The notes under the pieces: generated by a model
The model's input: only the letters and a program-made list of their open reading frames with translations
The model's database searches: none
Told to the model about the DNA's origin: nothing
Position numbers and translations under genes: made by a program
Origin: JABDBE01 sp963832245
GTDB lineage: Bacteria; Acidobacteriota; Terriglobia; Terriglobales; Acidobacteriaceae
Assembly: GCA_963832245.1 (NCBI GenBank)
Contig: CAWHTG010000002.1
Coordinates: 1,275,266 to 1,339,265, forward strand
DNA length: 64,000 nt
Direction: 5' to 3'
In this document: positions 9,417 to 18,860 of the stretch, in pieces
Numbering within the stretch: position 1 is the stretch's first letter
How the letters are laid out: every line of letters begins with the position of its first letter

Positions 9417-9698
9417 AAGACCGTTGCAACTAAGAGATTCATCAGCAGTGGCGCGCTAACACGAATTGAAGAGCGTCGGTGCCTTTTCTGCCCGGCGGGG
9501 TGTCATCGGTTCCACTCATTCTGTCGACCTCCAAGTCTTGGAACAATTCGACTGTCACGGGGGCATGTCCTGGGTAGTGGTTGCTGGCATGAGCGAAAAT
9601 TTAAACTTCCGTTTGCGGACTTTTCTCAGAATCTTGCCCCACTCTGCAAGCTCTCCGCTTCGGTCAAGTATGGCTCTATCCCCCACCCCTGCGCTTGG

Positions 9699-11984
9699 CT
9701 ACCGCAGACGGGCAAATTCGGCTTTGGCCTGTTGGAGGATGGGCAGGTCGGGGTCGGCGTCTTTCCAGAGCGTGAAGAAATCCTGATAGGCCGACCTGGC
9801 TTTGGCGGTGTCACCCTGCATGAAGTAGGAGCGGGCAAGGCCGAGATGAGCAAGTGCTCCAAATGGCGAGGTTCCCACAATCCCGCGATGGTCGATGATT
9901 TTCTGAAACTCGCCTGCGGCGTCGCTGCCCTTATGCGCGGCCAGATAGGCTTCTCCGCGCAAATAGACTGGATAGAGAGAAAAGTTGCCCACGTTCTCCA
10001 CAGTCTGAAGATCGGCGATCGCCTTCGCAGGAGACCTCTGCCCGAGCGCGATGCCAGCGCGGATCGTTGGCAGGAATATGAACTGCACGGGGGTATCCTG
10101 TGGATACCTTTTCGACTCATCAGCGGCGAACTTTTGCGCTTGAGCGAGGTCGCCCGCAAGCGCCAGGGCCAGCCCGGCTGCGACTTTGTCGCTCACCTGC
10201 AATGCGGCCGATGCCCGCTGCCGGGCTTCGGCAAAGTTTCCGACCAGCGCTTCGCGTAGCGCGGCCTGCGCCAGATAGCCTGCCGCCCTCTCTTTCTCTC
10301 CCGACCCCCGGGCCGAAGCAACCGCTCGGGCGGTCAAATCGTTTGCCTGAGCGAAATGGCCCGCATAGACCGCGGTGCCCAATTGGTAGCCGGTGAGCAG
10401 ATCTTTGGTTTCCAGCTGGCCAGCCGCCCAGGCCTCCTCACGCGCCATTTCCGCAGCGTCGCCCTTGAGGAAGGCAAGTTCCCAGTCCAGTTCATGAAGG
10501 GACGGGGAATCGATTCCGCGCGTTTTGGCTTGCTGAAGAATGACCGCTGCCTCATCCAGACGATCAAGGTTCAAATAGCTGCTGGCGAGAACCTCGTAGG
10601 ACGGTAGACGGTCTGGAGCCAGCTCGATCGCCCGACGAGCCGCCGTCAGCGACTCGTCAAACCGCCCGAGTGACGCGTAGTCCCAGCTTAGGTGTTCGAC
10701 CGGAACCAAATCTCGAGGATAGGTCTGGGCCCAGAGTTTCAAAACCTGAATCGCCTTTTCCAGGTCGCCGGGCCCTTGCTCTTCGTAGTGCGACGAAATG
10801 TAGAACTTCTCCCGCTCGCTGACCCGGTCGCGCAGATCGTAAGCCTTTTGGGTATCTGCGGCCGCGAGGTCGGGTTCGCCCAGAGCCCCATAGGCCGTGC
10901 CGAGCGCGGCATAGGCCATGGCGAAATTCGGATCAAGTGAAATGGCCCGCTCGAACGGACCGACTGCGGCGGAGGAATCGCCGTTGAGGTGGGCCTGCCA
11001 ACCGAGAGTATAGGCCCGAAGTGCTTCAATCGAAGGGGTGGTGACTTCTTCGAGCGGCGTGTTGAATTTTTGGATCGAAGCCAGCGATTCGCCGAGCTTC
11101 GCCCGAATCGAGGAGGCGGCGCTGGCGAAGGCGCCAAGCACGTGGTTCTTGTCGCTCGCCACCGCTTGCGCGCTTGCGAGCAACGCTCCAGTCGAACAAT
11201 CGAACGTGTTCAGGATTAATTGGTACTGGCTGCCGATCTGCGCGATTGATCCGTCGAGCATGACCGTTCTCCCGGTCCGCTGGCACACATGGCGTGCCAG
11301 TTCGTGCGTAAAGCGCGTCCCGGGGGGCTGACTCATCAGCCGCAATGCATCGGCGATTTGTTCGTCGGAGAGGATATTGAGATAGGGCGACTGCTCGAGT
11401 TCTGCCATAAGCCCTTGCCGCAGCGTCCCGTCGAAAACAGGATCGCCTGTGGTGTTGACGAAATCCGCCAGCACGATCGTGTCTTTCTCCGTGGGCTTCC
11501 GACTCTGCCGCGACCGCCAAACCATTCCACCGGCGCAAACTCCTCCAACTATGATGACCACCACGATTACGATCTTCTTCCAGTTACGTCCCGGCTTTGC
11601 TCCGCTAACCCCGGCGCCGGTGGGCACGAACTCGCGTCCATCGGCTGTGACCGGCGCAATGAAGCGGTAGCCTCGCCGCGGCAACGTCTCAATGAATCGC
11701 GGGCTATCCGCCGAGTCACCCAGCGCTTCCCGCAGTTTGTTGATGGACGTGTTCAGGCCGTTGTCAAAATCGACGAACGTATCGGCGGACCAGATCTCGG
11801 TGCGCAACTCTTCGCGGGTCACCAATTCACCTGAGCGATGTAATAAGAGCTTTAGGACCTGGAACGGCTGATCCTGCAGCTTGAGGCGCACACCCTTCTT
11901 CCGCAGCTCCCCCGAGCGCAGTTCCACCTCAAAGGTTCCAAACCGCAGGATTCCTGGAGATCGTGCTTCGAGGGCCATCTGCAT
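9699..11984 (-). CDS. Winged-helix DNA-binding membrane protein with TPRs (CadC-like)
   Basis: A 761-residue CadC/ToxR-type regulator. An OmpR-type winged helix occupies about 14-112 (LRFGTFEVELRSGELRKKG, then LVTREELRTEIW and RFIETLPRRGYRFIAPV, the wing signature). One membrane helix follows (137-156), then an extracytoplasmic region that starts like a TolB/adenylate-cyclase-associated domain and continues as about eight TPR units to the end. It should bind DNA from the membrane in response to a periplasmic signal. It is transcribed toward the TonB receptor and divergently from the peptidase at 12178, either of which could be a target; that is inference from position only. GGGG lies close before the ATG; Met3 is an equally plausible start. 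Confidence 0.93.
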   Translation of the reverse strand: MQMALEARSPGILRFGTFEVELRSGELRKKGVRLKLQDQPFQVLKLLLHRSGELVTREELRTEIWSADTFVDFDNGLNTSINKLREALGDSADSPRFIETLPRRGYRFIAPVTADGREFVPTGAGVSGAKPGRNWKKIVIVVVIIVGGVCAGGMVWRSRQSRKPTEKDTIVLADFVNTTGDPVFDGTLRQGLMAELEQSPYLNILSDEQIADALRLMSQPPGTRFTHELARHVCQRTGRTVMLDGSIAQIGSQYQLILNTFDCSTGALLASAQAVASDKNHVLGAFASAASSIRAKLGESLASIQKFNTPLEEVTTPSIEALRAYTLGWQAHLNGDSSAAVGPFERAISLDPNFAMAYAALGTAYGALGEPDLAAADTQKAYDLRDRVSEREKFYISSHYEEQGPGDLEKAIQVLKLWAQTYPRDLVPVEHLSWDYASLGRFDESLTAARRAIELAPDRLPSYEVLASSYLNLDRLDEAAVILQQAKTRGIDSPSLHELDWELAFLKGDAAEMAREEAWAAGQLETKDLLTGYQLGTAVYAGHFAQANDLTARAVASARGSGEKERAAGYLAQAALREALVGNFAEARQRASAALQVSDKVAAGLALALAGDLAQAQKFAADESKRYPQDTPVQFIFLPTIRAGIALGQRSPAKAIADLQTVENVGNFSLYPVYLRGEAYLAAHKGSDAAGEFQKIIDHRGIVGTSPFGALAHLGLARSYFMQGDTAKARSAYQDFFTLWKDADPDLPILQQAKAEFARLR

Positions 11985-12177
11985 CTACCCCTGACTTTAC
12001 CGCGAGTCTAACACCCCCCAATTGGATGACAAAATTTAGATAAGCGAGCGCCATAACCTATTGAAAAGTGGGAAATTAACAGCCAAGAAGCAATCAAGCC
12101 TCAATCAATCCGCCGTCCATTGAGATTCCTCCGAACCAGCCCCAAGTTCGCCTCCAGTACGCACCGGGAGGTGGCAA

Positions 12178-12663
12178 ATGAAGCTTGGAATCTGGACAAC
12201 ATTATTCTTCTTAGGGTTTTCCCAGTCCAGTTTGGGACAAACGAACGCAAAGGCAAATGCAGTCAGCTTGAAAGAACCGGCAGTCGAGTCATCCGCAAAC
12301 AATTACATAGTCATTGGGGCGACCGCTACCCAGGAGGCTTCGCTCCGCGCTCAAATGGAGATCATGCTGCCCAGCGTGCGGCCTCTTCGCATTGTTTTCG
12401 TGCCGCACTGGAAGTACCTCGACACTGCCAGGATCTTCCGGCTCCATGTGCCCACTGGCTACACCAGCGCTATGTTCACGCATCTCCCCAGTCGCACCAC
12501 CTTCATCGACAGCGATCGCTATCTGGGTGAAGACTGGCTGGGCTACAGGATGGCTCACGAACTCGGGCACCTTGCCAAGAACAGCACCCGCGAAGACGAT
12601 GCCGAAAAAGTGGCCCACGAATACCGCAATCGGCTGAAACAAGCGCGCATCGAGGCGCGGTAG
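12178..12663 (+). CDS. Small secreted HExxH putative metallopeptidase
   Basis: A 161-residue protein with a signal peptide (about 1-20, cleavage near SLGQ). Near residue 125 it has MAHELGHLAKNS, an HExxH zinc-peptidase helix, followed by acidic residues (STREDDAEKVAHEYR) that could supply the third ligand and later helix, as in minimal gluzincins. The preceding strand-turn segment (RIVFVPHWKYLDTARIF, THLPSRTTFIDSDRY) resembles the edge strand and active-site loop of small peptidases. Length is far below M48 or M4 enzymes, so this is a minimal peptidase of unknown substrate. GGGAGG eight bases before the ATG supports the start. Divergent from the winged-helix regulator. Confidence 0.75.
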   Translation: MKLGIWTTLFFLGFSQSSLGQTNAKANAVSLKEPAVESSANNYIVIGATATQEASLRAQMEIMLPSVRPLRIVFVPHWKYLDTARIFRLHVPTGYTSAMFTHLPSRTTFIDSDRYLGEDWLGYRMAHELGHLAKNSTREDDAEKVAHEYRNRLKQARIEAR

Positions 12664-13106
12664 AGAGTCGCTTTGAGTTTCAGAACTCGTTTCTCACGCC
12701 TCCCCAGAGTTCGACGACGCGAAACTACGGGAAGGGACGGTCTGGTCGAGCAAGTAAAAGAGGGCGCCATCCTCGAACGACATGTTAAGGGACGCCCAGG
12801 ACCCGACGTCAACGGGAGTGCATCTCAGATCGAGGAAGTTGATCAAGTCCGAGCCGGGTTGACATATGCCTGGCTAGAATTGGCCGCGCTCGGCGTTTCA
12901 GTTCGAACCACCACGCGATAACTCCCGGATGGTCGGCACCTTCCCTTACCGGATTATGGAAGGGTTGCCCGTCAACCGGGAGCAACTGTTGGCTCGCGCT
13001 TAGCTTGAGATCATTGACGGAAAGACGGCGCTATTTCAGAGTCGCAGAGATCAATCACCTGAAATCACATTCTTGTTCAATACGGTTGACGATGAATGCG
13101 CAGCGG
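12664..13106. other. Non-coding stretch between convergent genes
   Basis: About 440 bases with no reading frame whose product resembles a known protein. A short open frame at 12673-12921 has low-complexity Arg-rich translation and no ribosome site. No repeat, tRNA or convincing terminator seen. Confidence 0.4.
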
Positions 13107-15002
13107 CTACGATCGAAGGCCGAGCTGCCGGAGCAGGTCCTGGAATTTTGAGTTCTGGTGGAGTTTGTCATATCTGGGGTCTACGTTGAGAAAAATCACC
13201 TGGCTCAACCTCTGGTTCGCGGCTTCTTGCAGTAAATCGAGAGTCTGATTCTGGTTGTCGATACCCAACGAGACTCCCGCGAGGTCCCAGCTCGACACGA
13301 GTTTTCTCGCGACAAGTTTCTGCCAGGCACCTTTCCAGCCGAGTTTGGCATGCGTCTTCTGAATTTCTGTCATCGCAGGGTTAAAACCTCCCGCGGTCAT
13401 CTTGAAAAATTCCGCGTCAGCCTCATCTGGGCGCCCCTCGGCTTGATAAATCAGCCAGAGAACGTAATGAGGAGCGAACGAATCCGGATGCAAATCGAGG
13501 GTGAAGTGAAGTTGTTGAATTGCTTCATCGTAACGACGGGCGTAGAAAAGCATTTTCCCGAGGTCGTGGCTTATAACAAGCGAGAGCGGATCCAACTCGC
13601 GAGCTCTTTCCGCCTCGGCAACAGAGTCATCGAATTGGCCCCGGACGGCAAAATAGTTGGCTAAGCCATCATGCGCATCCGCATTGCTCGTGTTCAGTTC
13701 AATCGCTCGCTGAAATTCCCTGGCGGCGCTAGAGTAATCCCGATCGTATGAAAGGAGTTGCCAGCCCAAAGCCGAATGGGCATCGCTGCTGCCACGGTTT
13801 AACTCCACCGCCTTTCGCGCGGCAGCCTCGCTTTTCGCGTAGGCTTCTGCCGGGTGTAGTTTGTTCCAGTCCATGAGAACGCCATAGGATTCCGCCAACC
13901 CGGCATAGGCTTGCGCTAACGTCGGATCTTTCGCAATCGCCTGTTGGAAATACTCGATACTTTTCGTGACGCTGGCGGGAGTGAACTGGTTCCAAGAATA
14001 AAGACCTTTGAGATAATTGTCGTACGCATCAGGATTGATCTGGCGGCTCTTCGCCTGTTCCAGCCGCTGCTCCGGTTTCAAGCTCACCTGAACCTGCTGA
14101 GAAATGGCTTCCCCCAGCTCCCTTTGGACCGCCAGAAAATCTCGAATTTCGCGATCAAAACTTTGCGCCCAAATGTGCGTTTGGTCTCTGACGCGGATCA
14201 GCTGTGCACTTATGCGGGCGCGTCCGCCCTCGCGACGCACGCTGCCCTCCACGATGTAGTCCACCCCCAGTTCTTGCCCGATCTGTCCCGCCGTTTTGTT
14301 TGTGTGCCTATACGCCATCGCCGAAGTGCGGGCGATTACGCCGAGTTTTTCGGGATTAAGTTCTCCCAGGTCGGTAATGGTCTCTTCCGTTAGACCATCG
14401 CTGAAATATTCCTGCACCGGATCGTTGCTGAGATTTTCAAACGGGAGCACTGCAAGCATCACCCTGTTCTGTGCAATCGCAGACTTCGGTGACCGGCGCG
14501 AACGCACCCAAAGAACTCCACCCACGAGAACTCCGACAAGAATTATCAGCACACAAGCGATTAGTCCCCATGAGTACCACGTCCGGCGTTGTAAGACTTC
14601 CGGCTGGGGCTGCACCGCAGACACCCCTGCTGCAGGTGAGACAGACGTCGTACCATCACCGCCGGCTGCAGAAACATTCGGCTCCGTCACCTTCGCGATA
14701 AAGCGGTAGCCACGTCCGCTGACTGTTTGGACAAATCGCGGTTGCTCGATCTCGTCTCGCAACACGTGGCGGATCTTGCGAACTGCCGTGTTGACGGCAC
14801 TATTGGTGTCGAGGAAGGCGTTTTTGCCCCAGAGCTTCTCGACAATTTCTTCCCGGGTCACCAGTTCCCCCCGCCGTTCGATCAGGAGGACTAACAGCTC
14901 CATCGGGATTCTTTCCAGTTTCAAACTGCGGCCGGATCGCTGCAGATGGTAGGTACGCCGGTCTAATTCGAAGTCCTCAAATTTGACGCGGTCTGACGCC
15001 AT
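13107..15002 (-). CDS. Winged-helix DNA-binding membrane protein with TolB-like domain and TPRs
   Basis: A 631-residue CadC-like regulator. The OmpR-type winged helix (about 4-105: VKFEDFELDRRTYHLQRSG, LVTREEIVEKLWG, FVQTVSGRGYRFIAKV) is followed by a Pro/Ser-rich linker, one membrane helix (about 143-165) and a TolB/FlgO-like domain (about 180-310, LAVLPFENLSNDPVQEYFSDG). TPR repeats run to the C-terminus. The sensory half resembles that of the kinase at 1786-4287, showing module reuse. Start chosen at the ATG at 15002; a TTG five codons upstream is possible but less likely. Divergent from the HAF-repeat protein gene with 230 bases between, so that gene is a reasonable candidate target (inference). 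Confidence 0.93.
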   Translation of the reverse strand: MASDRVKFEDFELDRRTYHLQRSGRSLKLERIPMELLVLLIERRGELVTREEIVEKLWGKNAFLDTNSAVNTAVRKIRHVLRDEIEQPRFVQTVSGRGYRFIAKVTEPNVSAAGGDGTTSVSPAAGVSAVQPQPEVLQRRTWYSWGLIACVLIILVGVLVGGVLWVRSRRSPKSAIAQNRVMLAVLPFENLSNDPVQEYFSDGLTEETITDLGELNPEKLGVIARTSAMAYRHTNKTAGQIGQELGVDYIVEGSVRREGGRARISAQLIRVRDQTHIWAQSFDREIRDFLAVQRELGEAISQQVQVSLKPEQRLEQAKSRQINPDAYDNYLKGLYSWNQFTPASVTKSIEYFQQAIAKDPTLAQAYAGLAESYGVLMDWNKLHPAEAYAKSEAAARKAVELNRGSSDAHSALGWQLLSYDRDYSSAAREFQRAIELNTSNADAHDGLANYFAVRGQFDDSVAEAERARELDPLSLVISHDLGKMLFYARRYDEAIQQLHFTLDLHPDSFAPHYVLWLIYQAEGRPDEADAEFFKMTAGGFNPAMTEIQKTHAKLGWKGAWQKLVARKLVSSWDLAGVSLGIDNQNQTLDLLQEAANQRLSQVIFLNVDPRYDKLHQNSKFQDLLRQLGLRS

Positions 15003-15232
15003 GGCTGGGCACCCCAAGGCAGGAGCGGCTTTGATTCTACATCTCGTCGTCGAAGCGTCAATAACCCAAGCCCTTCTGTCGCTTAGCCCCTCATTCGTTA
15101 CTAGAGATGAATACAGAATTCTTCAGTTCTTCTCCATTGCCTTGGGATCGGTTTTCGGAGCACGATGCGCCGGTCCTAGTACGGCAGATCGCATTCCCGA
15201 TCGACAGGTTTGGCTGGACCAGGAGGGTATTT

Positions 15233-16516
15233 ATGACCAAGTGCAGCAGGCTACTATTGGTCGTCTTGTGTGCGGTAGGTGCAATGATCACTGCTTCGGC
15301 TCTAGTAGCCGCTCATCAACTCACCGAGCAAAGAGAGGCTAAGGCGCAAGGCTATGCGGTTATTGACCTCGGCACGCTTGGCGGCTCGTTTAGCTTCGGC
15401 GGCGGTGTGAATGAGCAAGGCTGGGTGAACGGCGAGTCGAGCTTGCAAGGGGATCAGATCCAGCACGCTTTCTTATGGCGGAATGGAGGGATGGTGGACC
15501 TTCAGACACTGGGAGGGCCGAACAGCGCCTCTGGTTACACGCTCAACGATGCCGGCGTTGTGGCCGGTGGGTCGGAGACCTCCACTTTGAATCCGCTAGG
15601 CTATCAATTCTGCGACTTTGACGGATTCTCCGACGTTCCGCCCCATGATTGCGTTCCTTTCATGTGGAGAGGGGGCGTGATGACGCAGCTTCCGCTCCTT
15701 CAAGATCAGTATGGGCAAACAGGCAACAATGGCACCGCACAACAGGCCAATAACCGGAGAGAGATCGCTGGCGTCTCGGAAAACACTCTGCTCGACCCAA
15801 CCTGTTCACGCCCAACTCTGCAGCAGAGGCCGGTCGTTTGGAAAAACGGGGAGGTGTATGAACTAACTTTGTTGCCTGGCGATCTGAACGGAGTAACCAC
15901 CGGGATCAACGAGTACGGGCAAATTGTCGGCTTTGCGGGTACCGGACAATGCGCCAACGAATTTTTTCACGTCATGCTTTGGGAGAATGGCACGCCGGCC
16001 GATCTCGGGAATCTCGGGGGGATCAATAACAACCAAGCCCAATTCATCAACAATCGAGGACAAGTGGTTGGGCTTTCGGATCTATCCGGCGATCTCACCG
16101 GCCATGCCTTCCTGTGGCAGGACGGGGTAATGGCTGATCTCGGGACTCTTCGCGGCGATACTTCGAGCGCCGGATTCGCGATCAGCGAACGAGGCCGGAT
16201 CGCTGGTCAATCGTGCGATGCCAACTTTAACTGTCGCGCATTTCTCTGGCAGGATGGCGTGATGACCGACCTCAACGCTCTCACTTCTTCAGACTCGCCT
16301 CTTTATCTGGTGGTCGCGTACGGCATCAATTCTCGGGGCGACATCACTGGCTTGGGTATCACGAGCACGGGCGAAGCTCACGCCTATCTTGCGATTCCAA
16401 CGCGGGGCAGTGTGGGTGACGCAAAATTCAAGCCTAGTGGACCACGGAGTCTCCACAGCTTTCTTCAGCCGAGACTTTATGGCGGCAAGTCTCGTGTTCA
16501 GACGCGTATCCCATGA
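15233..16516 (+). CDS. Exported HAF-repeat protein
   Basis: A 427-residue exported protein. AGGAGG six bases before the ATG at 15233 fixes the start, and the first 25 residues (LLLVVLCAVGAMITASALVAA) form a signal peptide. The mature part is built of repeated units of about 40-50 residues in which a motif of the type HAFLWxxGxMxDLGTLGG alternates with a GINxxGQIVG motif: VIDLGTLGGSF, HAFLWRNGGMVDL, VVWKNGEVYEL, HVMLWENGTPADLG, HAFLWQDGVMADLG and RAFLWQDGVMTDL. These are HAF extracellular repeats, predicted to form a beta-propeller-like fold; function is not established. The C-terminal 45 residues after AIPTRGSVG lose the repeat pattern and the frame overlaps nothing else, so the last part may be non-homologous read-through. 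Confidence 0.85.
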   Translation: MTKCSRLLLVVLCAVGAMITASALVAAHQLTEQREAKAQGYAVIDLGTLGGSFSFGGGVNEQGWVNGESSLQGDQIQHAFLWRNGGMVDLQTLGGPNSASGYTLNDAGVVAGGSETSTLNPLGYQFCDFDGFSDVPPHDCVPFMWRGGVMTQLPLLQDQYGQTGNNGTAQQANNRREIAGVSENTLLDPTCSRPTLQQRPVVWKNGEVYELTLLPGDLNGVTTGINEYGQIVGFAGTGQCANEFFHVMLWENGTPADLGNLGGINNNQAQFINNRGQVVGLSDLSGDLTGHAFLWQDGVMADLGTLRGDTSSAGFAISERGRIAGQSCDANFNCRAFLWQDGVMTDLNALTSSDSPLYLVVAYGINSRGDITGLGITSTGEAHAYLAIPTRGSVGDAKFKPSGPRSLHSFLQPRLYGGKSRVQTRIP

Positions 16517-16547
16517 TCGTCCGCAAACAAATACTCGTGAGCTGACA

Positions 16548-17801
16548 ATGTCCGCCCCGCACCGATCGCCAGCACCTTGGCTTTTCAGCCTGCTGATTCT
16601 TCCGCTGGGAATCATTGTCGGCTTCAAGGCCACACCATTGCCCTTCTTGCTTGCGAAAGCTGGGGTTCCAGTAGATCGAATCGCGACCATCAGTTCGCTC
16701 GGAAGTCTTCCAGGTGTTCTGGTTTTTCTTTGGGCCCCGCTGGTGGATATCAAGGTCCGTCGCAGAACTTGGTTGGCAATTGCAATCTTCGGAACCGCAC
16801 TTTCCGTATGCACCTATTTTCCACTGATCGGTTCTTCGCATCTGACGCTGATGACCGCGCTGATCCTCGTCGGAGGCATCGCCGATTCCATGGTACTTGC
16901 CGCTTGTGGCGGGCTCCTGGTGAGGACGCTCTCGGCAGCATCCCAGGCTAAAGCGTCAGCTTGGTGGCAAGGAGGGTTCATGGGCGGCGGGGCTCTGGGA
17001 GGAGCCGCTATCATGTGGCTCGCCGCGCGAATGCCGCTCTTCGCTGCGGGCCTGTGCACCGCCGTTGTGATTGCGCTTCCCGGATTTCTCCCCTTCTCAA
17101 TATCGGAACCTGCGCCCGCTCGGTCGCAAAAGCTTCAAGGTCGCCTTACTCGCATCGGCCAAGAAATTTGGGCAGTGATACGGAAGCCTCAGCGCCGGTG
17201 GAGCGCCGTCCTTCTCATCACCCCCGCAGGCACGGGCGCAGCCATGTTCCTGCTTCCAGCTATCGCTTCGCATTACGGTGTGGGTGCGACCGGTGTCACG
17301 TGGATCAACGGAGTTGGTGGAGGCATACTGATGGCTGGGGGCTCTCTGTGCGCCACCTTCATCCCAAGCAGTTGGGACCGGCGATTGATGTATGTGAGCG
17401 GAGGCGCATTGAATGCCTTCGGTGTTCTCGTATTGCTGGTTGCCAACCGCCCTCTCGTTTATCTTGTGGGCACGACTCTCTACCTTGCCGCAAATGGTTT
17501 CTCTTGGGCATGGTTCACGGCCTTGCAGGCGGAAATTGTAGGAGCGGAAACGGGCGATGCCAGCACCTTGTTCAGCGTCCTCAACTCAGTTGGCAGCTTG
17601 CCAGTCATGTATATGACTTGGCTCGACGGCGTGGGATTCCGCCATTTCGGAATGCAGGGGTTAGTTTGGATCGATGCGGGCGGAAGCCTGCTCGTGTGCG
17701 CAGCGGTTTTCTTGGTGTTTGCCATTTGGGGCATCACGATCGGGTCCTCGTTCCACGCAGATGAACTCTCGCCGAAAGCTTGGAGCGATATTGTTCCCTG
17801 A
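16548..17801 (+). CDS. MFS permease (AmpG/PAT-like)
   Basis: A 417-residue major facilitator protein with about twelve hydrophobic segments, beginning directly with WLFSLLILPLGIIVGF. The loop between helices 2 and 3 (LVDIKVRRRTWLAIA) is the modified G-x-x-x-D-R-x-G-R-R region, and the overall pattern (LPFLLAKAGV, FLWAPLVD) resembles AmpG-type PAT permeases, which import muropeptides or acyl-CoA-like anions. Substrate cannot be assigned. The start at 16548 is preferred over an in-frame ATG 159 bases earlier that would overlap the HAF gene and add a soluble, non-homologous leader. It follows the HAF gene by 31 bases and could be co-transcribed with it. Confidence 0.85.
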   Translation: MSAPHRSPAPWLFSLLILPLGIIVGFKATPLPFLLAKAGVPVDRIATISSLGSLPGVLVFLWAPLVDIKVRRRTWLAIAIFGTALSVCTYFPLIGSSHLTLMTALILVGGIADSMVLAACGGLLVRTLSAASQAKASAWWQGGFMGGGALGGAAIMWLAARMPLFAAGLCTAVVIALPGFLPFSISEPAPARSQKLQGRLTRIGQEIWAVIRKPQRRWSAVLLITPAGTGAAMFLLPAIASHYGVGATGVTWINGVGGGILMAGGSLCATFIPSSWDRRLMYVSGGALNAFGVLVLLVANRPLVYLVGTTLYLAANGFSWAWFTALQAEIVGAETGDASTLFSVLNSVGSLPVMYMTWLDGVGFRHFGMQGLVWIDAGGSLLVCAAVFLVFAIWGITIGSSFHADELSPKAWSDIVP

Positions 17802-18012
17802 ACCGAGCCGTGCGTGAGGTCCAGACTGTTGCGGCTTATGAAACAGACTTGCGTCCACGAATGGAGTAATTCCCGGTTGGTCGGCCACCCGGAAGTAATC
17901 CAAGCCGCTACCGATCGTCTCAACTGGCGATAAATCGCCTTTACACTCACAACCCCACCCGAGTACGTTATTCGTATACTGAATCGCACCATGGCTCGGC
18001 ACATCATCCCAG

Positions 18013-18711
18013 GTGGAGCAGAGGGAGAGCTTTTTGTCGCCAACTCCTACGTTAAAGCAGATTCTTGATGCTTTGAAAAAGCAGGTATTGGTCGGAAGAA
18101 CGTACCTCGATACCGCGAGGGGTTTGCTGAACGCGGACCCTGTGCTCCTCCAGACGGCGCCGACTTTCTTCGGTATGGCGATTGATGGCAGCTTGGAGCT
18201 TGCGCAGATGGCTGTCGCGAGGCTCTACGATACGACACGGAATACGATGTCTGTGCCCAAGATGTTGAAATGGGCGGAGCAAGAGGCAGGCACCTTCCAG
18301 CGTGGCAGTGGGCAGGAAGTCAGGAAGGCGATAGCGGAATGCGAGCAAATAGTTGTCGGGCTCGATCCGGTCATCGCATCTATCGGCGAACGAAGGAACG
18401 GATGGCTTGCTCATCTAGATCCGAACACAATTGCCGACCCGAACGCACTGGCCGCCCGAGCAAAACTGACGTTCCCAGACCTTGAGCGGGGTTTCAAGGA
18501 CACCGAGGAGATAGTCCTGAAGATGTCTTCTCTGTACGAAGGGGTAATAGGTGAGCTGAAATACATCAGCGGTGACGACTACGAGGTCGCGCTCGACTGG
18601 ATACGCCGCGCCAAATGTGCATTCATTGAAAAGTACGAGCACGAGTTTAAGAAGAAGTGGGATGGCCCTCGACCAAAGGACTGCTCCCGCAAGGACTGGG
18701 AGCTGCTGTAG
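18013..18711 (+). CDS. HEPN (AbiU2-like) domain protein
   Basis: A 232-residue all-helical protein. Residues 127-136 read RRNGWLAHLD, matching the R-N-x-x-x-A-H-x-D version of the R-x4-6-H motif of HEPN proteins, many of which are RNases in toxin-antitoxin or abortive-infection systems. The upstream helices (LTFFGMAIDGSLELAQMAVARLYD-like, residues 50-73) match the first half of the AbiU2-type HEPN fold. No nucleotidyltransferase (MNT) or other obvious antitoxin is adjacent. Initiation is either GTG at 18013 or TTG at 18034, the latter with AGGGAG seven bases upstream. It sits in the accessory part of the window. Ribonuclease activity is inferred from the motif only. Confidence 0.7.
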   Translation: MEQRESFLSPTPTLKQILDALKKQVLVGRTYLDTARGLLNADPVLLQTAPTFFGMAIDGSLELAQMAVARLYDTTRNTMSVPKMLKWAEQEAGTFQRGSGQEVRKAIAECEQIVVGLDPVIASIGERRNGWLAHLDPNTIADPNALAARAKLTFPDLERGFKDTEEIVLKMSSLYEGVIGELKYISGDDYEVALDWIRRAKCAFIEKYEHEFKKKWDGPRPKDCSRKDWELL

Positions 18712-18756
18712 TCCTCCCACACTGAGACGCTGCTGGCATCCTGCCCGGCCCGCCCA

Positions 18757-18790
18757 GTTGGTGAAAAATCGCCATAACGCTCATTGAGGG
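18757..18790 (+). repeat. Dispersed intergenic motif, copy
   Basis: The core AATCGCCATAACGCTCATTG differs by one base from the copy at 5008. It lies between the convergent HEPN and NlpC/P60 genes. Confidence 0.6.
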
Positions 18791-18860
18791 CAACCCACCA
18801 CCGCGGAGGGCTGTTGGTTCGCAGGTGAAGAGCGTGTTTAGTGGAATGGCGCGCCCTACT

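Noticed and set aside
12673..12921. Short forward frame downstream of the HExxH gene
   Set aside because: Low-complexity Arg-rich translation, no ribosome site and no recognisable domain.
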